A stretch of 59,949 bases of DNA from an uncultured Rickettsiales bacterium (GTDB lineage Bacteria; Pseudomonadota; Alphaproteobacteria; Rickettsiales; UBA1997): contig CAJQHK010000017.1 in NCBI GenBank assembly GCA_905478165.1, forward strand, positions 1 to 59,949. Reading direction: 5' to 3'. Of this stretch, positions 30,565 through 41,687 are shown in pieces. Positions within the stretch are counted from its first letter, which is position 1. Every line of letters begins with the position of its first letter. The notes beneath the pieces are model-generated. The model saw only the letters and a program-made list of their open reading frames with translations. It searched no databases and was not told where the DNA came from. The translations under genes and the position numbers were made by a program.

Positions 30565-31980
30565 ATGATGGGAAAGACTCTTTACGATAAAATTTGGCAA
30601 TCACATTTGGTGCATGAAGATAAAAATTTTAATATTATTTATGTTGATAGGCAGTTAATTCATGAAGTAACTTCTCCTCAAGCTTTCGAAGGTCTTAGGA
30701 TAAATAATCGTAAAGTTAAGAATCCCAATTTTCATTTAGCTGTAGCTGATCATAATGTTCCAACTACCATAGCAAATCGTGGTAATGGAGTGGAAGGGGT
30801 GTCGGACTTAATTGCTAAGACTCAAATTCAAACTTTAGAAGGTAATTGCAAGGAATTTAAAATTAAATATTTTGATCTTGATGATGAGAAGCAAGGTATT
30901 GTTCACATCGTCGGTCCAGAGCAGGGATTTACTCAACCGGGCATGATCATTGTTTGTGGCGATAGTCATACAGCGACTCATGGAGCATTTGGCGCTCTTG
31001 CATTTGGAATTGGTACTAGTGAGGTAGAGCATGTCTTATCAACTCAAACCTTACAGCAGGAAAAATCAAAAAATCTTTTAGTTAAAATTGATGGCAAGTT
31101 AAGTGAGTATGTCACCGCGAAAGATGTTGCCTTGGCTATCATTGCTAAAATTGGAACGGCAGGTGGTACAGGCTATGTTATTGAGTATGGCGGAGAGGTA
31201 ATTAAAAATCTTTCTATGGAGGCTAGGATGACCATTTGCAACATGACAATTGAGGCTGGAGCTCGATCTGGTTTAATTGCTCCAGACGAAACTACTTTTA
31301 CATATTTAAAAGATCTTCCATTTTCACCAAAAGGAAAGGATTTTGATAAGGCTGTTACCTATTGGAAGTCCTTAGTTTCTGATTTGGACGCTCAATATGA
31401 TAAAATTGTTACTTTAGATGCTAATGAGATTGAGCCTTTTGTCACTTGGGGAACTAGTCCTGAGGATGCGTTACCAATTTCAGCTTCCGTTCCTGTGCCA
31501 TCAGATTTTAACGAATCAAAGGCTGTTGCAGTTAAGAGGTCTTTAGAATATATGGGTCTAACTTCAGGCACAAAATTAGAAGATATTGTGATTGATAAGG
31601 TTTTTATCGGCTCTTGCACCAACGGTAGGATTGAGGATTTACGAGCTGCCGCTAAAGTTTCTAAGGGCAAAAAGATTGCAAAAAATATTAAATTAGCAAT
31701 GGTCGTTCCCGGCTCTGGTTTGGTTAAAAAACAGGCTGAATCTGAAGGTTTAGACAAAATATTTATTGAAACTGGTTTTGAGTGGAGAGAGCCTGGTTGC
31801 TCAATGTGTTTAGCTATGAATGCTGATAAATTGGAATCAGGAGAGAGGTGCGCCTCAACTTCTAATAGAAATTTTGAAGGAAGACAAGGTAGAGGTGGTA
31901 GAACTCATTTATTAAGTCCGGAGATGGCGGTTGCGGCTGCTATTAATGGCAAACTAACCGATGTAAGAAAAGTTGTTTAA
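30565..31980 (+). CDS. leuC: 3-isopropylmalate dehydratase large subunit
   Basis: '[12 protein letters not shown]', '[29 protein letters not shown]', '[15 protein letters not shown]', '[13 protein letters not shown]'. Confidence 0.98.
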   Translation: MMGKTLYDKIWQSHLVHEDKNFNIIYVDRQLIHEVTSPQAFEGLRINNRKVKNPNFHLAVADHNVPTTIANRGNGVEGVSDLIAKTQIQTLEGNCKEFKIKYFDLDDEKQGIVHIVGPEQGFTQPGMIIVCGDSHTATHGAFGALAFGIGTSEVEHVLSTQTLQQEKSKNLLVKIDGKLSEYVTAKDVALAIIAKIGTAGGTGYVIEYGGEVIKNLSMEARMTICNMTIEAGARSGLIAPDETTFTYLKDLPFSPKGKDFDKAVTYWKSLVSDLDAQYDKIVTLDANEIEPFVTWGTSPEDALPISASVPVPSDFNESKAVAVKRSLEYMGLTSGTKLEDIVIDKVFIGSCTNGRIEDLRAAAKVSKGKKIAKNIKLAMVVPGSGLVKKQAESEGLDKIFIETGFEWREPGCSMCLAMNADKLESGERCASTSNRNFEGRQGRGGRTHLLSPEMAVAAAINGKLTDVRKVV

Positions 31981-32004
31981 ATCTAAAATTATTTTTACTA
32001 TTTT

Positions 32005-32703
32005 ATGTCGTTAATCGATTCAGACAAAAATAAAGAAAAAATTTTAAAGAAATTTTTTGAAATTTCTTCTGCCCTCGGCTGTAGTGAGGAGGTGTTGCAA
32101 AGTGCGGTTACAGAGTCTGGTTTTGATTCTAAATTAAAAGATATTTTTTTTGAAGATGGTCTAATTGATTTATTTAATTTTGCAATTGATGTCTTGGACA
32201 AAAAAACCCTGAAAGAAGCTGAGGGGATAGACTTGTCTGAGTTTGGTATCTCTGGCAAGATTCGTGAGTTTGTTAAAATTAGATTACATTTAGTGGCAGA
32301 AAATTATAATAGTTTTTGTCAAATATCTTCTTATTTAAGACATAATCCGAAGATGTTATCATTTATACTGCAAAAATCTTATAAATTTTCAGATTTAGTT
32401 TGGTACGAGATTGATGATCAATCTACAGATTATAATTTTTATAGTAAAAGAATTTTACTTTCTAAAATTTATTTAAAAACATTGTCCTTTTTTTCTAAAA
32501 ATAACTCAGTTGATAAATCTTTATTATATTTTGACAGTCAGATTCAAAATGTCTTAAAGTTTTCTAAGGTAAAATCTGAAATCAAGGAAATGATTGGTGG
32601 TATTTTTAAAAAGAATAATGACAACAACTTAATTTTTACTAAAGAAGTATTTAAAAAATGTTGTTTAAAATTACCTTTTATAAGATTATATGGTAGGAGA
32701 TAA
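32005..32703 (+). CDS. COQ9 family protein (ubiquinone biosynthesis)
   Basis: 'FGISGKIREFVKIRLHLVAENYNS' and 'DLVWYEIDDQSTDYNFYSKRILLSKIYLKTL' match the COQ9 family pattern. Confidence 0.85.
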   Translation: MSLIDSDKNKEKILKKFFEISSALGCSEEVLQSAVTESGFDSKLKDIFFEDGLIDLFNFAIDVLDKKTLKEAEGIDLSEFGISGKIREFVKIRLHLVAENYNSFCQISSYLRHNPKMLSFILQKSYKFSDLVWYEIDDQSTDYNFYSKRILLSKIYLKTLSFFSKNNSVDKSLLYFDSQIQNVLKFSKVKSEIKEMIGGIFKKNNDNNLIFTKEVFKKCCLKLPFIRLYGRR

Positions 32704-33487
32704 CTCTTTTGATCTAGTCGTTGGAACCATATTGTTGCTAATAATACTTTTTTCTTTTTTAAAAGGTTTTGCTAGAGATTTTTCTTCTACCTTGTGCTGG
32801 TTTTCTGCTGCCTTAATTTCTTATTTTTTTGGCCCCGTATTATTTAATATTTTTAAAATTCATATTGGCAACGCCTATCTGGCTAAAGTCTCTTCTTACT
32901 CAATTTTATTTATTATTACTCTAATCATTATTTACATATTGATTTCAAAATTATTGAGACCGCTATTAAGTAAGATTCCTGATGTAATTGACCGCTCTTT
33001 AGGTTTGTTTTTTGGTGTTTTTAAAGGATATGTTATGTTATGCTTAGTGTTTGGTGTTTTTGTAAAAATCTCTAATAGTCATATATTTTCTTATTTAAGC
33101 AAGACTAAGAAAACTTCCGGAGGCGACACTATGAATTGGTTTAGCAATGCAAAATCCTATCCAATTTTAGAATTTGGCGCATCAAAACTATCTTTTCTTT
33201 TTGACCATATATCGTTGGATTTTCTGGAAAGGAGTTCAGATAGTAATATTGAAATTAAAGATCCTGATGGTAATAAATTTATGGATGATAATTTTGATAA
33301 GGGGTTAGAATCTGGTAGCAAAAAATTATCTATTAACAAGAACGCAGTAAAATCTGGTGGATACAAATCTAATGAAATTAGAAAAATGGATAGATTAATT
33401 TATGTAATAGATAATATTAATGACAACAGCTCTGAGGATGGTGCAGATAAGAGTTCTGTTATAGAGTTACTAATACCAGGTTTGTAA
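32690..33487 (+). CDS. cvpA: CvpA family membrane protein with long hydrophilic C-terminal extension
   Basis: 'FDLVVGTILLLIILFSFLKGFARDFSSTLCWFSAALISYFF', 'PDVIDRSLGLFFGVFKGYVML'. Overlaps the COQ9 gene end. Confidence 0.85.
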   Translation: MVGDNSFDLVVGTILLLIILFSFLKGFARDFSSTLCWFSAALISYFFGPVLFNIFKIHIGNAYLAKVSSYSILFIITLIIIYILISKLLRPLLSKIPDVIDRSLGLFFGVFKGYVMLCLVFGVFVKISNSHIFSYLSKTKKTSGGDTMNWFSNAKSYPILEFGASKLSFLFDHISLDFLERSSDSNIEIKDPDGNKFMDDNFDKGLESGSKKLSINKNAVKSGGYKSNEIRKMDRLIYVIDNINDNSSEDGADKSSVIELLIPGL

Positions 33488-33649
33488 GTAGCACCGTCTC
33501 TCATTATGCACCAACTTTTGCCAGCATATTGGAGGAGGCAAGATTGATAAATGGTATTATTTTTGCGGTGTTTTGAGTGTTTTATTACAGTTAGGAACTG
33601 TGCACAGCTACGTATGTAGCTATTATTTTAATTAATTAATTAATTATTT

Positions 33650-34387
33650 ATGTTTAATTTAGAAGGAAAAAATGCCTTAATTACAGGTGCAAGTGGTGGT
33701 ATTGGCGGCGCTATTGCTAAATCTTTAAGTAAGCTAGGTGCTAATGTGGTTATTTCTGGCACCAGAGAAGAAAAATTACAAGCTCTGAAATTGGAAATCC
33801 CTGGTAAGTGCGAAATTTTAACTTGTAATCTATCTGATTTCGATCAGGTTGAGAGTTTGTTTTCTAAGGCGGAAGAGTTTTTTGGCTCTATTGATATTCT
33901 TGTTTGCAATGCCGGTATTACAAAAGATAATTTGATTATGAGAGTTAAGAATGAAGATTGGGATGATGTTTTAAACGTTAATCTTAAATCTACTTTTATC
34001 TTAAATAAAAATGCTGCAACTAAGATGATCAGAAGAAAATTTGGTAGAATTATTAATATTTCTTCTGTTGTTGGTGTTTCTGGAAACCCTGGTCAGGCCA
34101 ATTATTGTGCTTCAAAAGCTGGTATGATTGGTATGGGCAAGTCAATTGCTATGGATATCGCTAAAAGAGGTGTAACCGTAAATGCTGTTGCACCAGGTTT
34201 TATTGCAACTGAGATGACGGATAATCTTAATGACAAACAAAAAGTAGCTATTAATGACAAGATTCCTGCTGGTAAGATGGGATCAGTAAGCGACATTGCT
34301 TCAGCAGTTTGTTTTTTATCTAGCAATGAATCTGGATATATTACTGGACAAACTCTTCATGTAAATGGTGGAATGCTTATGATCTAA
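33650..34387 (+). CDS. fabG: 3-oxoacyl-[ACP] reductase
   Basis: SDR motifs 'ALITGASGGIGGAIA', 'VCNAGITKDNLIMRVKNEDWDDVLNVNL', 'YCASKAGMIGM', 'GQTLHVNGGMLM'. Confidence 0.96.
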   Translation: MFNLEGKNALITGASGGIGGAIAKSLSKLGANVVISGTREEKLQALKLEIPGKCEILTCNLSDFDQVESLFSKAEEFFGSIDILVCNAGITKDNLIMRVKNEDWDDVLNVNLKSTFILNKNAATKMIRRKFGRIINISSVVGVSGNPGQANYCASKAGMIGMGKSIAMDIAKRGVTVNAVAPGFIATEMTDNLNDKQKVAINDKIPAGKMGSVSDIASAVCFLSSNESGYITGQTLHVNGGMLMI

Positions 34388-34444
34388 GGTCGTTGTAAAT
34401 TTAGAGTTTTTTGCTGAATATTACATATTCAATGCAATTGTGGC

Positions 34445-34519
34445 AATTTCTATCTTTAAAACAGTGTTTTCAAAAAAACTGTTTTAACTTGTGTATTTTA
34501 AAGGCAGGAATTGGTATGA
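34445..34519. repeat. Copy of dispersed palindromic intergenic repeat
   Basis: 'aatttctatctttaaaac...gttttaacttgtgtattttaaaggcaggaattggtatga' resembles the 57364-57429 copy. Confidence 0.7.
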
Positions 34520-34543
34520 TTTTTTAACCTTAATAACCCACCT

Positions 34544-35167
34544 ATGTCTCAAATATTATCTAAATTATCATTTATTCTGGCCATTTTATTGGTTAGCAAT
34601 GTTAATGCCAAAATTATTTCCTATGACAAAGTGCCATCTGGTACTTATAAATTAGATAAAACACATGCTAGTATTGTTTGGCAGGTTTCTCATCTAGGTC
34701 TTTCTGATTATACTGCGAGATTTTCTAATTTTGATGCTACAATAAAATTCGATGTTAAAGATCCTAAAAGTAGTATTGTAGAAGCCGAAATTGATTCTTT
34801 TTCAATAAAGACTGAATATCCATATCCAGAACAAAAAGATTTTGATAAAAAGTTACAAGGAGGTAGTTGGTTTGATAGTAAAAAATTCCCTAAAATTATC
34901 TTTAAATCCAAGAGGATTGAGCTCATTAATGACAAAAATGGTGTAATGGTTGGAAATCTAACATTTTTAGGAGTTACCAAAGAAGTAAAGTTGGATATAG
35001 TTTTTAATGGAGCCATGACAAGACAGCCATTTACTAAAAAACCAACCATGGGTTTTAAGGCCACAGCCATCATTAAAAGATCCGACTGGGGTATGAAAAC
35101 TTACATACCAAAAATTGGTGATGAGGTAAAGATCGTTTTTGATGGTGAATTTGGAATGGAAGATTAA
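34544..35167 (+). CDS. YceI family periplasmic protein
   Basis: Signal peptide; 'YKLDKTHASIVWQVSHLGLSDYTARFSNFDATIKFD', 'FKSKRIEL', 'VGNLTFLGVTKEV', 'KATAIIKRSDWGMKTYIPKIGDEVKI'. Confidence 0.95.
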   Translation: MSQILSKLSFILAILLVSNVNAKIISYDKVPSGTYKLDKTHASIVWQVSHLGLSDYTARFSNFDATIKFDVKDPKSSIVEAEIDSFSIKTEYPYPEQKDFDKKLQGGSWFDSKKFPKIIFKSKRIELINDKNGVMVGNLTFLGVTKEVKLDIVFNGAMTRQPFTKKPTMGFKATAIIKRSDWGMKTYIPKIGDEVKIVFDGEFGMED

Positions 35168-35183
35168 ATATTAAAATATTCAA

Positions 35184-35741
35184 ATGTCAAAGAAAAATAA
35201 TTATCATATTTCTATCATTTTGCTTCACTGGATTATGGCATTAGCTATTTTTCTAATGTTAATTAGTGGCACTATTATTGAATATACTGATATCAATAAA
35301 TCTCTAAAATTTGATTTATATCAATATCATAAATCTCTTGGAGTTTTACTTTTGATTGCTCTTTTGGTTCGTGTTTTTTGTAGAATGATAACTAGAATAC
35401 CAACTTTACCAAAGAAATTTTCTAATTTAGAGGTGAAATTAACTAAATGTGGTCACTATATTTTATATCTCTTGATGCTTACCATGGTTTCTTCTGGTTG
35501 GTTTATTGTGTCAACCAGTTCTTATGGTTTGCCAACTATTGTTTTTGGTCTTTTTGAGTGGCCTCATATTCCAAACTTAATGGGCGAAAGAAAGTTACAT
35601 AAATTAGCGGAATTAATTCATTTTGTAGGTGCAATTTCTTTATTTTTAGCAATAATTGGACATGTAGGGATGGTTATTAAGCATAAAATTATCGACAGAG
35701 AGGGTTTATTGCAAAGAATATGGTTCAGCAAGAGGAAATAA
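35184..35741 (+). CDS. Cytochrome b561 (YceJ-like)
   Basis: 'ILLHWIMALAIFLMLISG', 'YHKSLGVLLLIALLVRVFCR', four TM helices with conserved His. Confidence 0.93.
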   Translation: MSKKNNYHISIILLHWIMALAIFLMLISGTIIEYTDINKSLKFDLYQYHKSLGVLLLIALLVRVFCRMITRIPTLPKKFSNLEVKLTKCGHYILYLLMLTMVSSGWFIVSTSSYGLPTIVFGLFEWPHIPNLMGERKLHKLAELIHFVGAISLFLAIIGHVGMVIKHKIIDREGLLQRIWFSKRK

Positions 35742-36325
35742 AATTATTTATGAGAAAGGTTGGCAGTTTTGTGGTATTATGCATATCTATTGGGTTGTTT
35801 ATGATTAATAACTCTTATGCCAAAGATTACCAGATAGACTATTTGAAGAGTAGGGTTGTTTTTTCTGGCAACCATGCTGACAATAAATTTACAGGATATG
35901 TACAGAAATATCAGTCAAAAATTATTTTTGATAAAAATAATCTAAAAAATAGTAAAATTGAGGTAATTTTTGATATGAATAGCTTTAAAACTGGTAATGA
36001 AATGTATGATGGTGCATTACCAAGTAAGGACTGGCTTAATGTTAAAAATTACCCTAAAGGCTATTTTAAATCTACAAAGATCATCGATAATTCTGGTGGA
36101 AATTTTCAGATGGAGGGTAACTTAATAATAAAAAATATTACTAAAAAAATTAATCTTATCTTTATTATAAAAGATCTAGATAAGAGCTTACTTAATGTAA
36201 AGTCAGATTTTAAAATTAATCGTCTAGATTTTGATATTGGACGTGAATCCGATGATTCTGGTGAGTGGGTTGATCTTGAGATTGATGTCTCATTAGATTT
36301 AATTGTTAAGACTTCCTATGAATAA
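35720..36325 (+). CDS. Second YceI family periplasmic protein (divergent paralogue)
   Basis: 'YQIDYLKSRVVFSGNHADNKFTGYVQKYQSKIIFD...FKSTKIIDNSGGNFQMEGNLIIKNITKKINL'. Confidence 0.85.
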   Translation: MVQQEEIKLFMRKVGSFVVLCISIGLFMINNSYAKDYQIDYLKSRVVFSGNHADNKFTGYVQKYQSKIIFDKNNLKNSKIEVIFDMNSFKTGNEMYDGALPSKDWLNVKNYPKGYFKSTKIIDNSGGNFQMEGNLIIKNITKKINLIFIIKDLDKSLLNVKSDFKINRLDFDIGRESDDSGEWVDLEIDVSLDLIVKTSYE

Positions 36326-37451
36326 AAAAAGATCTCTGTATGTTTATGGTTCAACGGGCTCGATTGGAAAAAATGCTTTAGAAGTTATTCGTCAAAATTT
36401 AGATTTATATTCGGTAGATGCTTTAATTGCTGGTAGTGACCATAAGACATTAATTATTCAGGCCAAGGAATTTCGTCCAAAATATGTTGGCCTTGCTAAT
36501 GAAAAATTTTACGAAGAGTTAAAATCAGAACTTCCCAATTGTCAAATTATTGTAGGAGAGGGTGCGATTAATGATTTAGCAAAAAATAAGTGCGATCTTT
36601 TCCTGTCAGCCATTACTGGTATCAAGGCTTTAATTCCAACAATTAATGCTATTCAATCTGGATCAAACATTGCTATTGCCAATAAGGAGTGCTTAGTTTC
36701 TGCTGGAGAGATTATTATGCAAGAAATTAAGAAAAATAAAGTTGATCTTATTCCTGTAGATTCCGAACATAATGCTATTCATCAAATTTTTGAATATCAA
36801 AATCTAAATTTAATTAACCAAATTACTTTAACTGCCTCTGGTGGACCTTTTTTAAACAAATCCTTAAAAGAATTAAAGAATGTTACTGTCAAGGAGGCTG
36901 TAAATCATCCAAACTGGAAAATGGGGCAAAAAATATCTATTGATTCTGCAACAATGATGAATAAGGGTTTAGAAGTAATTGAGGCTGCTATGATATTTCC
37001 TATTAGAAATGATCAGATAGATGTCATTATTCATCCAGAATCCATTATTCATGGCTTAGTTTCCTACCAAGATGGCGCAACTTTGGCTATGATGAATCCT
37101 CCAGATATGAAGATTCCAATTTCCTATGCTTTAAAAATTAATCAAAGATTGAAAATTAATCATAAGAAATTAGATTTGACAGAGATTTCAAAATTAAACT
37201 TTATTAAGCCAGATTTTAATCGTTTTAGGGCATTAAAATTAGCATTTGAGGTGTTGGAAGAGGGTGGTAATAAATTGCCAATTTTAAATGCGGCGAATGA
37301 AATTGCTGTTGAGAAATTTTTAAAGGGAGAGATTAAATTTGTTGATATAATTGATTTAGTAGAAGAGGTTTTAAATAAAATTTCTTATCAGAAAATCAAC
37401 TCTCTGAATGATGTGTTGTATTTTGATAAGAGGGCTAGGGAGATATGCTAA
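36303..37451 (+). CDS. dxr: 1-deoxy-D-xylulose 5-phosphate reductoisomerase
   Basis: 'LYVYGSTGSIGKNALEVI', 'IANKECLVSAGEII', 'PVDSEHNAIHQ', 'LTASGGPF', 'HPNWKMGQKISIDSATMMNKGLE'. Confidence 0.97.
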   Translation: MLRLPMNKKRSLYVYGSTGSIGKNALEVIRQNLDLYSVDALIAGSDHKTLIIQAKEFRPKYVGLANEKFYEELKSELPNCQIIVGEGAINDLAKNKCDLFLSAITGIKALIPTINAIQSGSNIAIANKECLVSAGEIIMQEIKKNKVDLIPVDSEHNAIHQIFEYQNLNLINQITLTASGGPFLNKSLKELKNVTVKEAVNHPNWKMGQKISIDSATMMNKGLEVIEAAMIFPIRNDQIDVIIHPESIIHGLVSYQDGATLAMMNPPDMKIPISYALKINQRLKINHKKLDLTEISKLNFIKPDFNRFRALKLAFEVLEEGGNKLPILNAANEIAVEKFLKGEIKFVDIIDLVEEVLNKISYQKINSLNDVLYFDKRAREIC

Positions 37452-37691
37452 TTCACCTGTCTTTCAGATATCACACTTAAAGTACGCAAGTTAAAAAACA
37501 TAATAATATTAAGGAAAATTTTAGGTTTCAGACAATTTCTAAAGATGCTTAGAAAATATGATTATCCCAGATTCTTCAGAGGTTTTATTTTTTACCAATG
37601 TTGGATAAAAATATTTTGATATATTACTTATTTTAAGGTAGATTAGAGTTGTGAAGTTAAAGAATAGAGGCGATATGGATTTTTTTAATGT

Positions 37692-38210
37692 TTACTTAAT
37701 AGATAGTTTTTTTTCACCTTTAAATCCAGCTGCAACCCCGGTTCTGGAGACGCCATCAATTCCTAAGTAAGAAATTTTTGCTATTATACTATCAATTGCT
37801 TCGGCAGTACCAATAATTTCAAAAATTGCGGCATTATTAGTCAAGTCAATTAAGTTTGTGCGGTATTTACTTAGAATTTCAAGAGCTTCGGATCTTTTTT
37901 TGTCATCTCCAATAATTTTTACTAAAGCAATTTCTCTCTCCACATAGCCATACTCTTTGGTTAGTTCAACCGCGTTATGAACGGGAATAATTCTGTTTAA
38001 TAGTTTGCAGATTAGATCAACTGTTTTTTTACTGCCGTAAGTTGTTATGGTAATTCTGGATAATTTTTTGTCTTTAGTGATTGGTGCAACATTTAAGGAT
38101 TCGATATTGTAACCCCTTCCAGAAAATAACTCAACAATACGCGCTAAAGCGCCAAATTCATTATCAACTAAAATTGCAATTACATGTTTTTTGATTTCCT
38201 CCTCTGTCAT
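37692..38210 (-). CDS. ilvH: Acetolactate synthase small subunit
   Basis: ACT-domain 'HVIAILVDNEFGALARIVELFSGRGYNIESLNVAPITKDKKLSRITITT'. Confidence 0.95.
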   Translation of the reverse strand: MTEEEIKKHVIAILVDNEFGALARIVELFSGRGYNIESLNVAPITKDKKLSRITITTYGSKKTVDLICKLLNRIIPVHNAVELTKEYGYVEREIALVKIIGDDKKRSEALEILSKYRTNLIDLTNNAAIFEIIGTAEAIDSIIAKISYLGIDGVSRTGVAAGFKGEKKLSIK

Positions 38211-38222
38211 TTTGTAAATTTA

Positions 38223-39899
38223 TTATCCTCTTAATTTTTTTGCTGCCTCAATTGCTTCAATGGTAATTTTTTCACCCGAAAGCATTCTAGCAATTTCAGT
38301 TTCCGACTCTTGACAGCATAAAGTCTCAACCGAAGTTTTACTTTCATGCTCATCATCTTTTTTGGAGATTCTTAAGTGAAAATCGGACTTTGCTGCCACT
38401 TGCGCATGGTGAGTAATGGCAATAATTTGAGAACTTTTACCTAAGTCGCTCATTTTTTGTCCAATTTTTGCAGCAACTAAGCCACCTACTCCAGAATCAA
38501 TTTCGTCAAAAATAATTGTCGGAATTGATTTTACTTCCATTAAAGATTTTTTAATGGCTAGCATAAAGCGTGAAAGTTCGCCACCTGAAGCAATTTGATT
38601 AATTTCACCAAAGTCAGAATTTTTATTTATCTTAGCTAAAAATTTTACTTTATCAATGCCAAATTTATTATATCTGTCAGGAGACAATTCTTCAAAATTT
38701 ACTAAAAATTCAACAGAACTCATCTGTAAATCACTCAGCTCTTCCTCAATTTTTTTGCTAATCTTTTTAGCCGCAATCTTTCTGTTTACTTGTAATCTTT
38801 TAGCAATTTCTAAAAATCCCGACGCTAATTCTTTTTCTTTAATTTCCAACTCTCCTAAATTCTTCTCAAGATTAGTCAGGCTTTGAACAGAAATTTTGAT
38901 TCCTTTTAAATATTCTGGTAATTCGTCACATTTTTTATTTAATTTACGCGCTAAACCTCTAATTAAGAATAATCTTTCTTCAATTTCTTCCAAAGACTCA
39001 CCCTCATTGCTAATAATACTTCCAATTTCTCTAATAACTTCTTTCGCAAAGTCGCTTTTGATAATGGATTCTTCAATATTTTGATCTAGACTTTTTAGCA
39101 ATTCCTTATCTTCAATAAAATTATCTAACATCTGCATTTTTCGAGATAATTTTTGTTGAGCAATAAATAAATTACTATTGGCATTAGTAACCTCTACAGA
39201 CAGATCATTGATTAAATTAGAAATCTTTTCTTTATTGTGTAAGAGATTTTTTTTATCAGATAGAGCTTCCTCTTCTTTTATCTCGATATTGGCATCTTCT
39301 AATTCCGTGATAACATGCTCTAAATATTCCTTTTCTTCCTTGTTTTTTTCTTGCTCTTGATAAATTTTAGCTATTTTCTGCCTTAAGTTCCATAATTTTT
39401 CATAAATTGTAATAATTTTTTGTAATTGATTATCATTCTTTGCATAATTATCAATGATTGCTAGATGAAAATTGCTATTTAAAAGATCGCTCTGGTCATT
39501 TTGACCATGAATTTCGACCAGTAATTTACCAATTTGAGAGAGAAGATTATTGCTAATTGGAATATCATTAGCAAAAGATTTGCTAGAACCATTTTCTTTG
39601 AGAATTCTTTTAAGAGTTAAGTTATTTTGATTTTCATTATCTAATAGCTCGTTTTCTATAAGAAGTTCCTGACAATTTTGATTGTTAGAGATGGAAAAGT
39701 TGGCTACTACCAAGCCTTGCTTTTGATTTTTTTTGAGTAACTTTATGTTAGATCGATATCCAATAGCAAGACCAAGAGCACCAAGAATAATTGATTTTCC
39801 TGATCCAGTCTCTCCCGTTAAAACGCAGAAACCTTTATCAAAATTTATTTCAATTTTATCAATTAAAACAATATTTTGGATAAAAAGGGATTTTAACAT
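38223..39899 (-). CDS. recN: DNA repair protein RecN
   Basis: 'NIVLIDKIEINFDKGFCVLTGETGSGKSIILGALGLAIG', 'EIHGQNDQSDLL', 'ASGGELSRFMLAIK', 'IIFDEIDSGVGG'. Confidence 0.97.
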   Translation of the reverse strand: MLKSLFIQNIVLIDKIEINFDKGFCVLTGETGSGKSIILGALGLAIGYRSNIKLLKKNQKQGLVVANFSISNNQNCQELLIENELLDNENQNNLTLKRILKENGSSKSFANDIPISNNLLSQIGKLLVEIHGQNDQSDLLNSNFHLAIIDNYAKNDNQLQKIITIYEKLWNLRQKIAKIYQEQEKNKEEKEYLEHVITELEDANIEIKEEEALSDKKNLLHNKEKISNLINDLSVEVTNANSNLFIAQQKLSRKMQMLDNFIEDKELLKSLDQNIEESIIKSDFAKEVIREIGSIISNEGESLEEIEERLFLIRGLARKLNKKCDELPEYLKGIKISVQSLTNLEKNLGELEIKEKELASGFLEIAKRLQVNRKIAAKKISKKIEEELSDLQMSSVEFLVNFEELSPDRYNKFGIDKVKFLAKINKNSDFGEINQIASGGELSRFMLAIKKSLMEVKSIPTIIFDEIDSGVGGLVAAKIGQKMSDLGKSSQIIAITHHAQVAAKSDFHLRISKKDDEHESKTSVETLCCQESETEIARMLSGEKITIEAIEAAKKLRG

Positions 39900-39919
39900 A
39901 TAGGTTTTTCAGGGATTCC

Positions 39920-40168
39920 TTAATCTATTAGTATCAATAATACCTTTTCTTTCATTTCGACAAATCCAGCTTGACTCTTGAATGTTTTTATAATTTTTTC
40001 AGATTCGTCTAATATTTTAATCTCTCCTTTCTTAAGAGAAGTAATGAGTGACTCGTGATTAGACATAACTCCAATTTCACCAGATAGGGTGGGAATAATT
40101 ACCATATGGCATTTATCTTCAAATAAAATGCCAGATGGTGAAACTATCTTAACTTCTAAATAGTTCAT
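39920..40168 (-). CDS. atpC: ATP synthase F1 epsilon subunit, short form (82 aa)
   Basis: 'LEVKIVSPSGILFEDKCHMVIIPTLSGEIGVMSNHESLITSLKKGEIKI' N-terminal beta domain only. Directly downstream of atpD. Confidence 0.9.
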   Translation of the reverse strand: MNYLEVKIVSPSGILFEDKCHMVIIPTLSGEIGVMSNHESLITSLKKGEIKILDESEKIIKTFKSQAGFVEMKEKVLLILID

Positions 40169-40170
40169 AC

Positions 40171-41607
<1,437 letters not shown>

Positions 41608-41687
41608 TCAATTAGCTGTTAATATTCTATACTATTGAAGTATTTTTCAAGTTAAAATATTAAGAACCTTTAAGAAATAAATTATCT

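Noticed and set aside
31392-31757. 121-aa minus-strand ORF inside leuC
   Set aside because: Shadow ORF opposite a highly conserved enzyme.
34708-35073. 121-aa minus-strand ORF inside the YceI gene
   Set aside because: Shadow ORF; the sense-strand YceI is convincing.
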